From assembly GCA_910576775.1 (NCBI GenBank), contig CAJTJV010000013.1, forward strand, positions 1 to 64,000: a stretch of DNA of 64,000 nucleotides. The letters are read 5' to 3'. Below, piece by piece: positions 1 through 8,512 of the stretch; position 1 is the first letter of the stretch, and the number at the start of each line of letters is the position of its first letter. This DNA is from an uncultured Muribaculaceae bacterium. Lineage in GTDB: Bacteria; Bacteroidota; Bacteroidia; Bacteroidales; Muribaculaceae. The notes under the pieces were generated by a model. It saw nothing but the letters and a program-made list of their open reading frames with translations, was not told the origin of the DNA and ran no database searches. The position numbers were made by a program, and so were the translations under genes.

Positions 1-12
1 CTCTGATAAAAC

Positions 13-25
13 GTCCCTCCGGGAC
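13..25. repeat. Short REP-like palindrome GTCCC-tcc-GGGAC
   Basis: A perfect 5-bp stem with a 3-nt loop, of the same build (GTCC-type arm, tiny loop, GGAC-type arm) as the palindromes that accompany the two RAYT genes at 46-51 kb. It lies in a gene-free stretch before the tRNA-Gly promoter. A stem this short can arise by chance, so membership of the repeat family is only a suggestion. Confidence 0.3.
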
Positions 26-147
26 TCGGATGCGGTTCAGTTGCAGGATGTCGATAACTTTCGAGTACATCGCAATTGAAATATTCAAAGCATTTTTGAA
101 AGAGCCGTGCTCCACACATAACCGACGGCAACGAGGCAAAAAATAAA

Positions 148-179
148 TTTGTACGATTCACGGATAATAACTACTTTTG
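148..179 (+). promoter_or_regulatory. Bacteroidetes-type promoter of tRNA-Gly
   Basis: TTTG at 148-151 and TACTTTTG at 172-179 (matching TAnnTTTG) are separated by exactly 20 nt. This is the -33/-7 arrangement of the Bacteroidetes primary sigma factor. The -7 box ends 11 nt before the first base of the tRNA, as expected for a stable RNA gene. Confidence 0.8.
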
Positions 180-190
180 CAGCAACCAAT

Positions 191-266
191 GCGGTAGTAG
201 CTCAGTTGGTAGAGCATCAGCTTCCCAAGCTGAGGGTCGCGGGTTCGAACCCCGTTTACCGCTCCA
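191..266 (+). tRNA. tRNA-Gly (anticodon CCC)
   Basis: A full cloverleaf can be drawn. The acceptor is GCGGTAG with TTACCGC (one G-U pair), the D arm carries AGCTCAGTTGGTAGAGC, and the anticodon arm is TCAGC-TTCCCAA-GCTGA. The T arm is GCGGG-TTCGAAC-CCCGT, the discriminator is T, and CCA is encoded at 264-266. Loop positions 34-36 read CCC, so it decodes the glycine codon GGG. A strong promoter lies just upstream and a hairpin terminator just downstream, so it is a single-gene unit. Confidence 0.97.
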
Positions 267-268
267 GC

Positions 269-312
269 AGCAACCGGGCAAATAGCGGAAACTATTTGCC
301 CGGTTGCTTTTC
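269..312. terminator. Bidirectional intrinsic terminator after tRNA-Gly
   Basis: A 17-bp perfect stem (269-285 with 292-308) around a 6-nt loop is followed by TTTT. It closes the tRNA-Gly unit on the plus strand and lies 10 nt past the stop of the convergent His-rich gene, so it probably serves both. Confidence 0.85.
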
Positions 313-322
313 AAAAACGCCG

Positions 323-550
323 TCAGTCATCGTGGTGATGATGTTTATGATGCTTTTTGTGGTGTTTGTGATGTTTGTGGTGCTTTTTATGATAACCGTA
401 ATCATCGAAATCATAGCGGTAATCATGTTCTATGCCGGCGTGCGTACGGATAGTACCGCATGCGGGCGCAAACATTCCCGCCAGAAGAGCAATGGCAAGT
501 GCCGCAGCAAACCCTGCGGAACGGTATCTGCGAATTGTTTCCCGTATCAT
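323..550 (-). CDS. Small His/Lys-rich exported protein, function unknown
   Basis: I do not recognise a named family. From the ATG at 550 the product is 75 aa: a basic start, a hydrophobic segment (AAALAIALLAGMF) that looks like a signal peptide, a Cys shortly after it that only loosely fits a lipobox, then an acidic/Tyr stretch and a C-terminal third made almost entirely of His and Lys (HKKHHKHHKHH pattern). Such tails bind divalent metals in other proteins, so an envelope metal-binding role is possible but not shown. An ATG 45 nt further upstream is in frame, but it would put extra residues before a typical signal peptide, so I chose the internal one. The gene converges on the tRNA-Gly terminator. 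Confidence 0.6.
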   Translation of the reverse strand: MIRETIRRYRSAGFAAALAIALLAGMFAPACGTIRTHAGIEHDYRYDFDDYGYHKKHHKHHKHHKKHHKHHHHDD

Positions 551-711
551 AATCAAATAAGTTGAGATGAGTGTGCGATTAATATTCCAACACATGCATC
601 TGTAGATTGTTTACACTTATTCTGAAACTGCAAATGAAAATGCGAAGGAACATAATGAAAACGGCTGTTAAAAATTACAAAAGAAGCTATCAATTTCTAT
701 GTTTTTTTTCG

Positions 712-719
712 TAACTTTG
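712..719 (+). promoter_or_regulatory. -7 box upstream of serine palmitoyltransferase
   Basis: TAACTTTG matches the TAnnTTTG -7 consensus, 69 nt before the start codon. No good TTTG is seen 19-21 nt upstream, so the promoter is recognised by its -7 half only. The 551-711 interval shows no gene. Confidence 0.5.
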
Positions 720-787
720 CAGCATCTCTAAAGGAAAGAGGCTACGCCTGCACCGGCAAAGCCAAGAATTATCGCATTTACCTTATT

Positions 788-1975
788 ATGAAATTATTAC
801 AGGCAAAATTATCCAAATACACAGCACCCCAGGAAGCCAAAGCGGCAGGGGTATATCCCTATTTCCGCGCAATTTCCTCCGAACAGGACCCCGAAGTAAT
901 CATCAACGGCCGCCGCGTGCTGATGTTTGGCTCCAATTGCTATACCGGCCTTGTCAACGACCCCCGCATAAAAGAGGCTGCCATAGAAGCCACCCGCAAG
1001 TACGGCACAGGTTGCGCCGGCTCCCCCTTCCTCAACGGCACTCTCGACCTTCACAAAAAACTCGAAGCGCGTATCGCCGAATATATCGGTAAAGAAGATG
1101 TAATGATTTACTCAACGGGCTTCGGTGTGAATCTCGGCGTTGTCAGCGCCCTCACAGGCCGCGAGGACTATATCCTTTGGGACGAACAGGATCACGCGTC
1201 CATCATAGAAGGGCGCCGCCTGTCATTCAGCAAATCGCTCAAGTATCGCCACAATGATATGGAGTCGCTCGAAAAGCAGCTCCGCAACTGCGAACCCGAC
1301 AAAGTAAAACTTATCGTCACCGACGGCGTATTCTCAATGGAGGGCGACGTTGCCAACCTACCGGAAATCGTCCGTCTTGCCAAGCAGTACGACGCATCGG
1401 TTATGGTAGACGAGGCACACGCAATAGGTGTATTCGGCGAAGGCGGCCGAGGTGTCTGCAATCATTTCGGCGTCACCGACGACGTGGATCTCGTCATGGG
1501 TACCTTCTCGAAATCCTTTGCCTCGCTCGGAGGCTTTATCGCAACCGACAAGGAAATTACAAACTACCTCCGTCATCATTCGCGCTCATATATATTCACA
1601 GCAAGCATCACACCCGCCTCAACCGCTGCAGCCCTGAAGGCTATCGACATCATGATTGAGGAACCGGAGCTTCAGGAAAACCTGTGGAAGCTAACCAACA
1701 TGGCGCTCGACGGCTTCCGTAGCCGCGGATTCGAAATCGGCAACACCTCAACTCCGATTATCCCCCTATTCGTACGCGACAATTTCAAAACTTTCGCAAT
1801 CACCCGCGACCTTCTCGAAGAAGGAATTTTTGTCAACCCCGTCGTATCTCCGGCAGTAGCTCCGCAGGACACTCTTATCCGCTTCTCACTTATGGCGACG
1901 CATACGCCTGAACAGGTGGAGGAAGCTCTTGAAAAAATCACAAAGGTATTCCGCGCACACGGAATCATCGAATAA
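788..1975 (+). CDS. spt: Serine palmitoyltransferase / alpha-oxoamine synthase
   Basis: A PLP-dependent fold-type I enzyme of the alpha-oxoamine synthase family, 395 aa, which is normal family length. Visible family features are the aspartate/histidine motif DEAHAIG (about 208-214) and the PLP lysine in GTFSKSFASLGG (Lys242). The whole sequence resembles the Bacteroides enzyme that condenses serine with palmitoyl-CoA to 3-ketosphinganine, the first step of sphingolipid synthesis. Glycine C-acetyltransferase (Kbl) and BioF are close relatives and the fold alone does not separate them. I favour Spt because of the N-terminal region (YPYFRAISSEQDPEVIINGRRVLMF-type) and because tdh and bio genes are absent nearby. 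The next gene, a rubrerythrin, follows 33 nt later and may be co-transcribed. Cytoplasmic, probably membrane-associated. Confidence 0.85.
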   Translation: MKLLQAKLSKYTAPQEAKAAGVYPYFRAISSEQDPEVIINGRRVLMFGSNCYTGLVNDPRIKEAAIEATRKYGTGCAGSPFLNGTLDLHKKLEARIAEYIGKEDVMIYSTGFGVNLGVVSALTGREDYILWDEQDHASIIEGRRLSFSKSLKYRHNDMESLEKQLRNCEPDKVKLIVTDGVFSMEGDVANLPEIVRLAKQYDASVMVDEAHAIGVFGEGGRGVCNHFGVTDDVDLVMGTFSKSFASLGGFIATDKEITNYLRHHSRSYIFTASITPASTAAALKAIDIMIEEPELQENLWKLTNMALDGFRSRGFEIGNTSTPIIPLFVRDNFKTFAITRDLLEEGIFVNPVVSPAVAPQDTLIRFSLMATHTPEQVEEALEKITKVFRAHGIIE

Positions 1976-2008
1976 TCCCCTCATTACTAAACAAACATAA
2001 GACCGATT

Positions 2009-2566
2009 ATGAAAAAGAAATTCATCTGCACAGTCTGCGGTTACATACACGAAGGCGATGAAGCCCCCGAAAAATGCCCGCAGTGCGGCGCACCCAAAAG
2101 CAAATTCAAGGAACTCGACACTGCAAGCCTCCTGAAATTCGTTACCGAGCATGAAGTAGGCGTTGCCAAAGGTTGCGACGAAGAAATGATCAAAGATCTC
2201 AACAATCATTTCTATGGCGAATGCACCGAAGTCGGCATGTACCTCGCAATGAGCCGTCAGGCCGACCGAGAAGGCTATCCCGAAGTGGCAGAAGCCTTCA
2301 AGCGCTATGCTTTCGAAGAAGCCGAGCACGCGGCAAAATTCGCCGAACTCCTCGGCGACATGGTATGGGACACCCGCACAAACCTCGAAAAACGCATGAT
2401 GGCGGAAGCCGGCGCAAACGAAGACAAGATGCGCATCGCACGCCGTGCCAAAGAACTAAATCTCGACGCCATCCACGACACCGTTCATGAAATGGCAAAA
2501 GACGAAGCCCGCCACGGACAAGGTTTCTACGGCCTCTTCAACCGCTTCTTCGGCGACAAGAAATAA
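2009..2566 (+). CDS. Reverse rubrerythrin (peroxide reductase)
   Basis: 185 aa. The rubredoxin-like iron site is at the N terminus (CTVCG at 8-12 and CPQCG at 24-28), followed by a four-helix ferritin-like domain with diiron ligands in ECTEVGMY, EEAEH and DEARH. This order is the reverse of classical rubrerythrin, hence the name. The family reduces hydrogen peroxide and oxygen in anaerobes. It is cytoplasmic, with no signal peptide. It follows spt closely and ends at a strong terminator, so the two may form one transcript; a link between peroxide defence and sphingolipid synthesis is not established. Confidence 0.9.
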   Translation: MKKKFICTVCGYIHEGDEAPEKCPQCGAPKSKFKELDTASLLKFVTEHEVGVAKGCDEEMIKDLNNHFYGECTEVGMYLAMSRQADREGYPEVAEAFKRYAFEEAEHAAKFAELLGDMVWDTRTNLEKRMMAEAGANEDKMRIARRAKELNLDAIHDTVHEMAKDEARHGQGFYGLFNRFFGDKK

Positions 2567-2597
2567 CAGTCCTGCCAAACAGAAACTGATATTCCCA

Positions 2598-2643
2598 AAA
2601 ACCGTACTCCGGGAGATTACATCACGGAAGTACGGTTTTATTT
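2598..2643 (+). terminator. Terminator after rubrerythrin
   Basis: An 11-bp perfect stem (2598-2608 with 2629-2639) is followed by ATTTTA, a standard rho-independent terminator just past the rubrerythrin stop. Confidence 0.75.
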
Positions 2644-2684
2644 TACCATAACGTTAAAAACCATCGAAACCGATTGATCCGACT

Positions 2685-3701
2685 ATGAAAAATATATTTC
2701 ACACATTATCATCTCTGGCAATCCTGATTGCTCTGGCAAGCTCCTGCACCGGCAAAAAAGACACACAAGAAACAGACGGACAGACCTACGAGCTGTTTGC
2801 CTACGTATGGTCCGGCGGCGACATACTTCCGGAACCCAATTCCGTAACCGGCATCAACTATGCCTTCGCCTGTCCGGGCACCGACAGCATACATATACAG
2901 AACCCCGGACGTCTGCGTAACGTCCTATCCCTCAAAGATCGGAATCCGGATCTGAAAGTATTTCTCAGCTTCGGCGAGAACAGCGGCGCCTTCTCAAAAA
3001 TCGCAGCTTCCGACAGCCTGCGCAAGGCTTTCGCCGCAGCATGCCTCGCCACAGTAGAAGAATACAGTCTTGACGGACTTGATTTCGACTGGGAATTCCC
3101 CGGGGACGCCAACGGCACGCCAAACGATGCCGACAATTTCGTTCTTCTTGTCAAGGACATCAGAGAAACTGTCGGCGACAGATGCATGCTGTCGATAGCC
3201 GGTTCCGCTGAAGCCGGAGGTCTCAAACTCAAGGAACTCGACCCTTACATCGATTTCTTCAACATCATGGCCTATGACATGGGGCTCGTAGCACCCTGGC
3301 ATCACACTGCCCTACACCGCTCCGAACTCACCGGCAAACAATGTGTCGACGAGGCTGTCGCAGCATTCGCCGACGGCGGCATATCACCCGACAAGATGAT
3401 TCTCGGCATGGCTTTCTACGGCCACGGCGACGGAGTTAATATCCCTAAATGGCTGAACTATGATAATATTCCATCGGGAGAAGGCATGTTCTCACGCTGG
3501 GATTCGGTAGCTTGCGTACCTTATATCGCCGACAGTACAGGAAATCTGCTCGTAACTTATGATAATCCCCGTTCCCTAAAAATCAAATGCGATTATATCA
3601 AGGAGAAAGGTCTCCGAGGCGGCATGTACTGGCGTGCTGAAAACGACAATGACAGCCTGACTCTCGCAAAGACTGTCGCCTCAAACCTCATCGAACGCTG
3701 A
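2685..3701 (+). CDS. GH18 family lipoprotein (chitinase/ENGase-like)
   Basis: 338 aa with an SPII signal ending in the lipobox LASSC (Cys21), so it is probably anchored in the outer membrane. The GH18 catalytic signature DGLDFDWE is at 130-137 with Glu137 as the acid, preceded by the strand-3 motif KVFLSFGE and followed by FNIMAYDMG and GMYWRAEND, which are conserved (beta/alpha)8 positions. The family cleaves beta-1,4-GlcNAc linkages in chitin or in the chitobiose core of N-glycans. The small single-domain form resembles gut Bacteroides enzymes acting on host glycans, but no SusC/D pair lies nearby to define the substrate. It appears monocistronic. Confidence 0.88.
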   Translation: MKNIFHTLSSLAILIALASSCTGKKDTQETDGQTYELFAYVWSGGDILPEPNSVTGINYAFACPGTDSIHIQNPGRLRNVLSLKDRNPDLKVFLSFGENSGAFSKIAASDSLRKAFAAACLATVEEYSLDGLDFDWEFPGDANGTPNDADNFVLLVKDIRETVGDRCMLSIAGSAEAGGLKLKELDPYIDFFNIMAYDMGLVAPWHHTALHRSELTGKQCVDEAVAAFADGGISPDKMILGMAFYGHGDGVNIPKWLNYDNIPSGEGMFSRWDSVACVPYIADSTGNLLVTYDNPRSLKIKCDYIKEKGLRGGMYWRAENDNDSLTLAKTVASNLIER

Positions 3702-3752
3702 TTCATCATACTCATCAAATCTAAAAAACAACCTCGGCTGCCGGAATCGTAG

Positions 3753-3802
3753 AGTGAACTGCCCCCAAAAGTTTTGTGTCTAACTTTTGGGGGCAGTTCA
3801 CT
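3753..3802. repeat. 50-bp near-perfect palindrome, possible IS end-to-end scar or MITE
   Basis: A 21-bp perfect inverted repeat (3753-3773 with 3782-3802) encloses an 8-nt loop. Each arm begins TGAACTGCCCCC and runs on into AAAAGTT, a pattern I associate with terminal inverted repeats of IS3-family elements in Bacteroidales (memory-based, unverified). No transposase lies between the arms. It is not followed by a T run, so it is a poor intrinsic terminator, although it sits in a terminator position after the GH18 gene. No target duplication is obvious. Confidence 0.55.
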
Positions 3803-3887
3803 TTGAATTTACTGATTCGGAAAACGTTTCATTCCGATTTTTAAACGATTCTTTTAATCAGATTTTCATCGAATACCTTTACGGATA

Positions 3888-3919
3888 TTTGTCTGTTTAT
3901 ATTATTTTACATATTTTTG
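3888..3919 (+). promoter_or_regulatory. Promoter of the FISUMP-like lipoprotein gene
   Basis: TTTG at 3888-3891, a 20-nt spacer and TATTTTTG at 3912-3919 match the Bacteroidetes -33/-7 consensus exactly. About 65 nt of AT-rich leader precede the start codon at 3991. The interval 3803-3987 holds no convincing gene. Confidence 0.8.
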
Positions 3920-3990
3920 CAACGTATTCCAGATTCATTCCGCAAAGCCCGATAATAATAGCACATTTTAAATTTTATCTATAAACAACT

Positions 3991-4635
3991 ATGAACAAGT
4001 ACTTATCTTACCTGCTTTTTGCAGCATTTTCCGTCGTAGGCATATCCTCATGCCATTCCGATGAACCGGCTACCCCCGAAGAAAAAGACCCGCATACATA
4101 CGTTGATCTTGGCTTGAGCGTATTATGGGCTGATTGTAATATCGGTGCAGAAAAAGCATCTGATTTCGGCAACTACTACGCATGGGGTGAGACTGAAACC
4201 AAAGAGGAATATACATACGCCAACTATAAATTCGCCGACGAGGATGGCAACCTTTCCGGACCCGGCGATATCTCCGGTACAGGAAATGACGTGGCCCATG
4301 TCCAGTGGGGCTTCGGATGGCGCATGCCCTCCTGCGAGGAAATACAGGAACTTATCAACAAATGCGAATGGATATGGACCGCCAAGGACAACATAGGCGG
4401 CTATAATGTGACAGGTCCCAACGGCAATTCTATCTTCCTCCCGGCCGCCGGATACAAAACCAAAACCGCACTCAACTATGAAGGTGAGAACGGCAGCTAC
4501 TGGACAGGAACTCCGAAAGAAGGCTCCGACACCGATGCTTATTACCTTGTATTCGGTAGCAAATACCGCTTCGACTATTCATGGCGCTACTACGGCCAGA
4601 CAGTCCGCGCGGTAAAGCCCAAAAGCTTTATCTGA
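3991..4635 (+). CDS. Lipoprotein with FISUMP-like domain
   Basis: 214 aa. The SPII signal ends in GISSC, and a Pro/Glu linker leads into one domain with the pattern DLGLSVLWADCNIGA, YYAWGET, WGFGWRMPSCEEIQEL and YWTGTP. These are hallmarks of the Fibrobacter-type major paralogous domain that is abundant in Bacteroidales surface proteins. The fold resembles C-type-lectin-like/formylglycine-type folds and its function is unknown. The gene stands alone behind a strong promoter. Confidence 0.75.
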   Translation: MNKYLSYLLFAAFSVVGISSCHSDEPATPEEKDPHTYVDLGLSVLWADCNIGAEKASDFGNYYAWGETETKEEYTYANYKFADEDGNLSGPGDISGTGNDVAHVQWGFGWRMPSCEEIQELINKCEWIWTAKDNIGGYNVTGPNGNSIFLPAAGYKTKTALNYEGENGSYWTGTPKEGSDTDAYYLVFGSKYRFDYSWRYYGQTVRAVKPKSFI

Positions 4636-4726
4636 CACATCGGACAGACCTATTTACCATCACTCCACACATTTTCCGCCATATAATTCCTAACACGACC
4701 TATAAACATTTCTAATTCCAGTCATT

Positions 4727-7700
4727 ATGAAAAAGCATCTACTATTGTTGCTTGGCATAATTGTATCGGTTACGCTGCTGTCGGCAGGATTCCCCGCCAA
4801 ACGGGGCTGTCAGAAACTTACAGATACAGCCGTAGAAACCGGCATTCCAACCAAGCAAATCATTTCCAAAGACAATCGTTTCTTATCACTCTCACAATCG
4901 CCTCGGCCGACAAAAAGCGCACTGCGCATGTCTGGCACAAACACGGTGGCACCCCACATGGTTCCGAAGCGCGCCGAAGCGATCCTTCCAAGAATGATCG
5001 GTACCGTTATAAGCGGCGACAACTGGACCGAAAGCAATACTCCTTACGGTCTCTACGACCTGCCTGACGCTTCCGACAAAGATTTCACATTGCTGCATGA
5101 AGTAGGCGGACGCTCGGCAGGAACCGTCCTCGACGGCATCTATTATCATTGCAAAATTTACACCTTCGGCTATAAGTTCGGAGCCGACTGGAGCGGATAC
5201 GACATAGAAACCGGCGCAAGAGTATTTTATCGCGAAACTTACGATTGCTACTACATGTCGGTATCCACCTCCGTCGACCCCGAAACCGACAAGGTTTACG
5301 GCCTTAACTATACTGCCAACGGCCGCGACCTCCAGCTTGTAACAATCGATTATGTCTACGACGACGGCTACGGTTACAACCGTGTCGACATCACTCCGGT
5401 GGCAAACCTAAGCGGTAAATGGGCTGCGATAGCCTTTGACGGCAATGGCCAACTATGGGGCATCGCCTATACGGATTATGCAGAAGGTACAAGCCTTATC
5501 GTCGACAGTTCATCGCTATATAAAATCGACAAGAACACAGGTGCCACTACTCTGGTCGGCAATACCGGTCTTTTACCCCAGTACGCGTCCGACATGGATT
5601 TCGACCGCACCACAAACCGCCTATACTGGACTATCGCCGACATAAACGACAACGGATATCTTGCTGAAATCAATACTGCCACAGGCGTAGCCGAGCGTAT
5701 CGTCGACTTTCCCCACAACGAAGAGGTTGTCGGCCTAACCGTCATACCGCCTCCCGTACCCGGTACACCCGACAAAGTGTCGGACGTCAGCGCCACTTTT
5801 GACGGCGGCAGCCTATCAGGCACCTTAAATTTCACCGCTCCGGAGAAAAACACCGACGGCACCGACGGGACCGGCACACTCACATATACCGTTACAGCCA
5901 ACGGTATCTCCTTATCAACAGGACAATGCCACTACGGCGAGATCGTGAACGCCCCTGTCACGGTAGACAACGGAGGCGACTATACCTTCTCCGTTACCGT
6001 CACATACGACGGAAAGTCGAGCAAAGCAGTATCTGCATCTCTATTCGTCGGCTTCGGCACCCCCAAAGCTACCGAAGCGAGCGCCTCATGGGCCGACGGC
6101 ATGATGACTGTCAGCTGGAGCCGCCCGACAGAAACTGTCGACGGAGGATATCTGAGTCCGACAAATCCTTTTGTCTATGAAGTACGTGATTACGACACCG
6201 ACGCATTACTGATCCGTGTTACTGACGGCACAACATGCTCGTTCGCAGTTGCAGAACCGGCAAAACGCACTACCTACAGATATAAAGTCACCGGAACATC
6301 AAACGGGATGTCTTTCACCTCAATCACCAATTCTGTGCCAGTAGGATCTGAAGCGACTCCCTATTTAAACGATTTCAGCGGAAGCAACGCATTGGAAGGC
6401 TACACCATCATTGACGCAAACAACGACGGCAAGACATGGGTTATTGAAGGTGCAGAGGCTTGCCTGGCCTGGAATACCTATATGGCGGCCGACGACTGGA
6501 TGATAACCGTACCCATCAAGCTTGAGGGCGGCAAAGAATATCCTTTCAGTATCGATGCCCGCATAAAGAATGTTGCATACTCTGAAAAATTCGAGGTAAA
6601 GGCCGGACTCGCACCGACAGCCGAGGCAATGGATATAAGTCTGATTCCGGAAACAGTAGTCACCAAGATCACATATGACTCTTACGAAGGCGTACTCCGC
6701 CCCGAGACAACCGGCGCCTACTATATCGGAGTCCACGGCATTTCCCTCAAAGACCGGCACACACTGATTATCGACAATCTCAAACTCGACGAAGCCATCA
6801 TAACCGAAGTGCCGGCTTCCGTTCAGGGACTCGAAATCATACCGGATCCGACGGGCGCCCTCAAGGCAACTGTCAATTTCACCACTCCATCCGTAGACAA
6901 TGCCGGCCATGCCATCAGCTCATTACAGAAAATCGAGATCAAGATTGACGACGCAATTGTCAAAACCTTGAAAAATCCGGCAGTAGGCGAACAGATGAGC
7001 CATACTGTCAATGTTGAAACGCCCGGTCTCCATACATTTACCGTCATATCGTTCAACGAAACCGGCGAAGGAACTCCCGCTGTAGCCTCGACATACATAG
7101 GTTTCGATGTTCCCGCCACATCAGCCCGGCTGTCGGTAACGGAACCGGAAAACGGCGTAGTCTCGTTCGAATGGGAACCCGTCACCACCGATATCAACGG
7201 AACGACTCTTCCAAAGGAAAACATTGTATACGATCTCTATATCTATAACGGTGAGAACGACTTTACAGGTATCGCCGAGAACCTGACAGAAACTTCTTAC
7301 AATAACCACAACCTCGGGCTGCCGGAAGGTAAACAATCATTCTTCCAGTTCGTGGTATTCGCTCGTACTGCCGAAGGGACGGGAGAAGGACGTCTGTCCG
7401 ACATGATCCCCATCGGATATCCTTCCGAAGGGTTCATTGAGTCTTTCAGTTCCGGTGGGATCTCCAACCCTCTGATGGTGTCCAGAATTTCCGGAGCCGT
7501 AAACTGGGTGCTTATGATCGAAGCCAACGGATTTCCGAGCCAGGACGATGACAATGGCCTTATATCGATGATTGGCGAATTTGTAACCGACACCGGCGCG
7601 CTGACTACCGGCAAGTTCACAATAGAGCACCTCTCCAATCCCGCTCTCAGATTCTATGCCTACAACATATATAATGGAGACAACGAAGAACCTGACGATG

Positions 7701-8245
7701 CCAACACCATCGTTGTCAAGGTCGCGGAGGCAGGTACCGGTGAATACAACACATTACTGTCTACAACATTCAGCGCCATCGGAGGCAGAACTGAAGGCTG
7801 GTATCCCGTGGAAGTGGACCTATCGTCATATAAAGGCAAGACAATCCAGATTACACTTGAGTCCACCACCGCAAGCTACCGTTATTCTCCTTTCGACAAT
7901 TTCCGCACATTCTCCAAAGTGGCACACAACTTGCATCTGACTGAGCTTTCCGCGCCAAGCCGTGTCGAGGCCGGCTCCGACTATTCATTATCAGTCAAGA
8001 TTGCCAACGAAGGTTATGAGACTGCCGAAAACTATAATGTCGAGCTATATTGCGACGGCACTCTTGTCAACAGCATAGCCGGCGCTGCCATCGCTCCGTA
8101 CGCGACAACAACTGTCGAGATTCCCATGTCGATGCCCGTCCTCGCCAAGGAATCTTTGGATTTCCATGCCGTCATTGTCCATGCGCCCGATATGATTACA
8201 GAGAACAACACACCTTATGCCCCAACACGGCATATATGTATATGA
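4727..8245 (+). pseudogene. 5' part of large secreted Fn3/choice-of-anchor protein, cut by inversion
   Basis: The open frame encodes 1172 aa, of which 1164 plus one base (to 8219) are genuine. The last residues (APTRHICI) come from out-of-frame sequence of a neighbouring gene. It has a Sec signal (LLLLLGIIVSVTLLS), then a beta-propeller-like stretch (YGLYDLPD, WAAIAFDGNGQLWG), several Fn3-type repeats (PDKVSDVSATFDGG, TYTVTANG), and two choice-of-anchor J/cleaved-adhesin-type modules (PYLNDFSGSNALEGY, GFIESFSSGGI). Proteins of this build in Bacteroidales end in a type IX-like tail. Here that tail is missing but lies inverted at 8513-9522. Flipping 8220-9522 extends the frame through YASDITTVTPVLSIMPC to a 1500-aa protein. 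Probable surface adhesin or binding protein. It is called a pseudogene because the present arrangement lacks the sorting tail. Confidence 0.8.
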
Positions 8246-8441
8246 ACGCAGTCTCGGCGACAAGAAAATAGTCGTTATCCTCAACGGTAACGACAAGGAG
8301 CTGAAAGCGCCTATGGACCGTAGCGCGGAGTCTTTGCCTGTTGGTTCTGTAATGAACGATCTTATCAGCGGCCGCAGTATAACGGTAGAACCGGAAATGT
8401 CATTTGCACCTCGTCAGGTGATGATTCTCGCCAATTTTTAA
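8220..8441 (+). pseudogene. Detached C-terminal domain of the SusA-like GH13 enzyme
   Basis: 73 codons reading PQHGIYVYERSLGDKK then VVILNGND and ending FAPRQVMILANF. This is the usual C-terminal beta-domain of GH13 amylases (family pattern GxYVYxR...VMVxxN...LxARSVxIL). It has no start signals of its own and is on the opposite strand from the rest of its gene at 9523-11166. Joined to Lys548 of that gene it gives 621 aa, close to the roughly 617 aa of SusA-type enzymes (family length from memory). Confidence 0.85.
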
Positions 8442-8452
8442 ATTCATATTGA

Positions 8453-8499
8453 CATCCACATAAAAGGCTACCCCGACAAGGTAGCCTTTTATGTGGATG
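8453..8499. terminator. Bidirectional terminator between convergent gene ends
   Basis: A 20-bp perfect stem (8453-8472 with 8480-8499) with a 7-nt loop contains T-rich and A-rich tracts in its own arms, so it can act in both directions. It separates the two gene tails inside the inverted segment, as it would have separated the intact genes. Confidence 0.75.
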
Positions 8500-8512
8500 G
8501 TGGCTGATGCTA

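Noticed and set aside
3787..3984. 65-codon open frame after the palindrome
   Set aside because: It starts inside the inverted repeat, lies in AT-rich sequence and overlaps a consensus promoter for the next gene.
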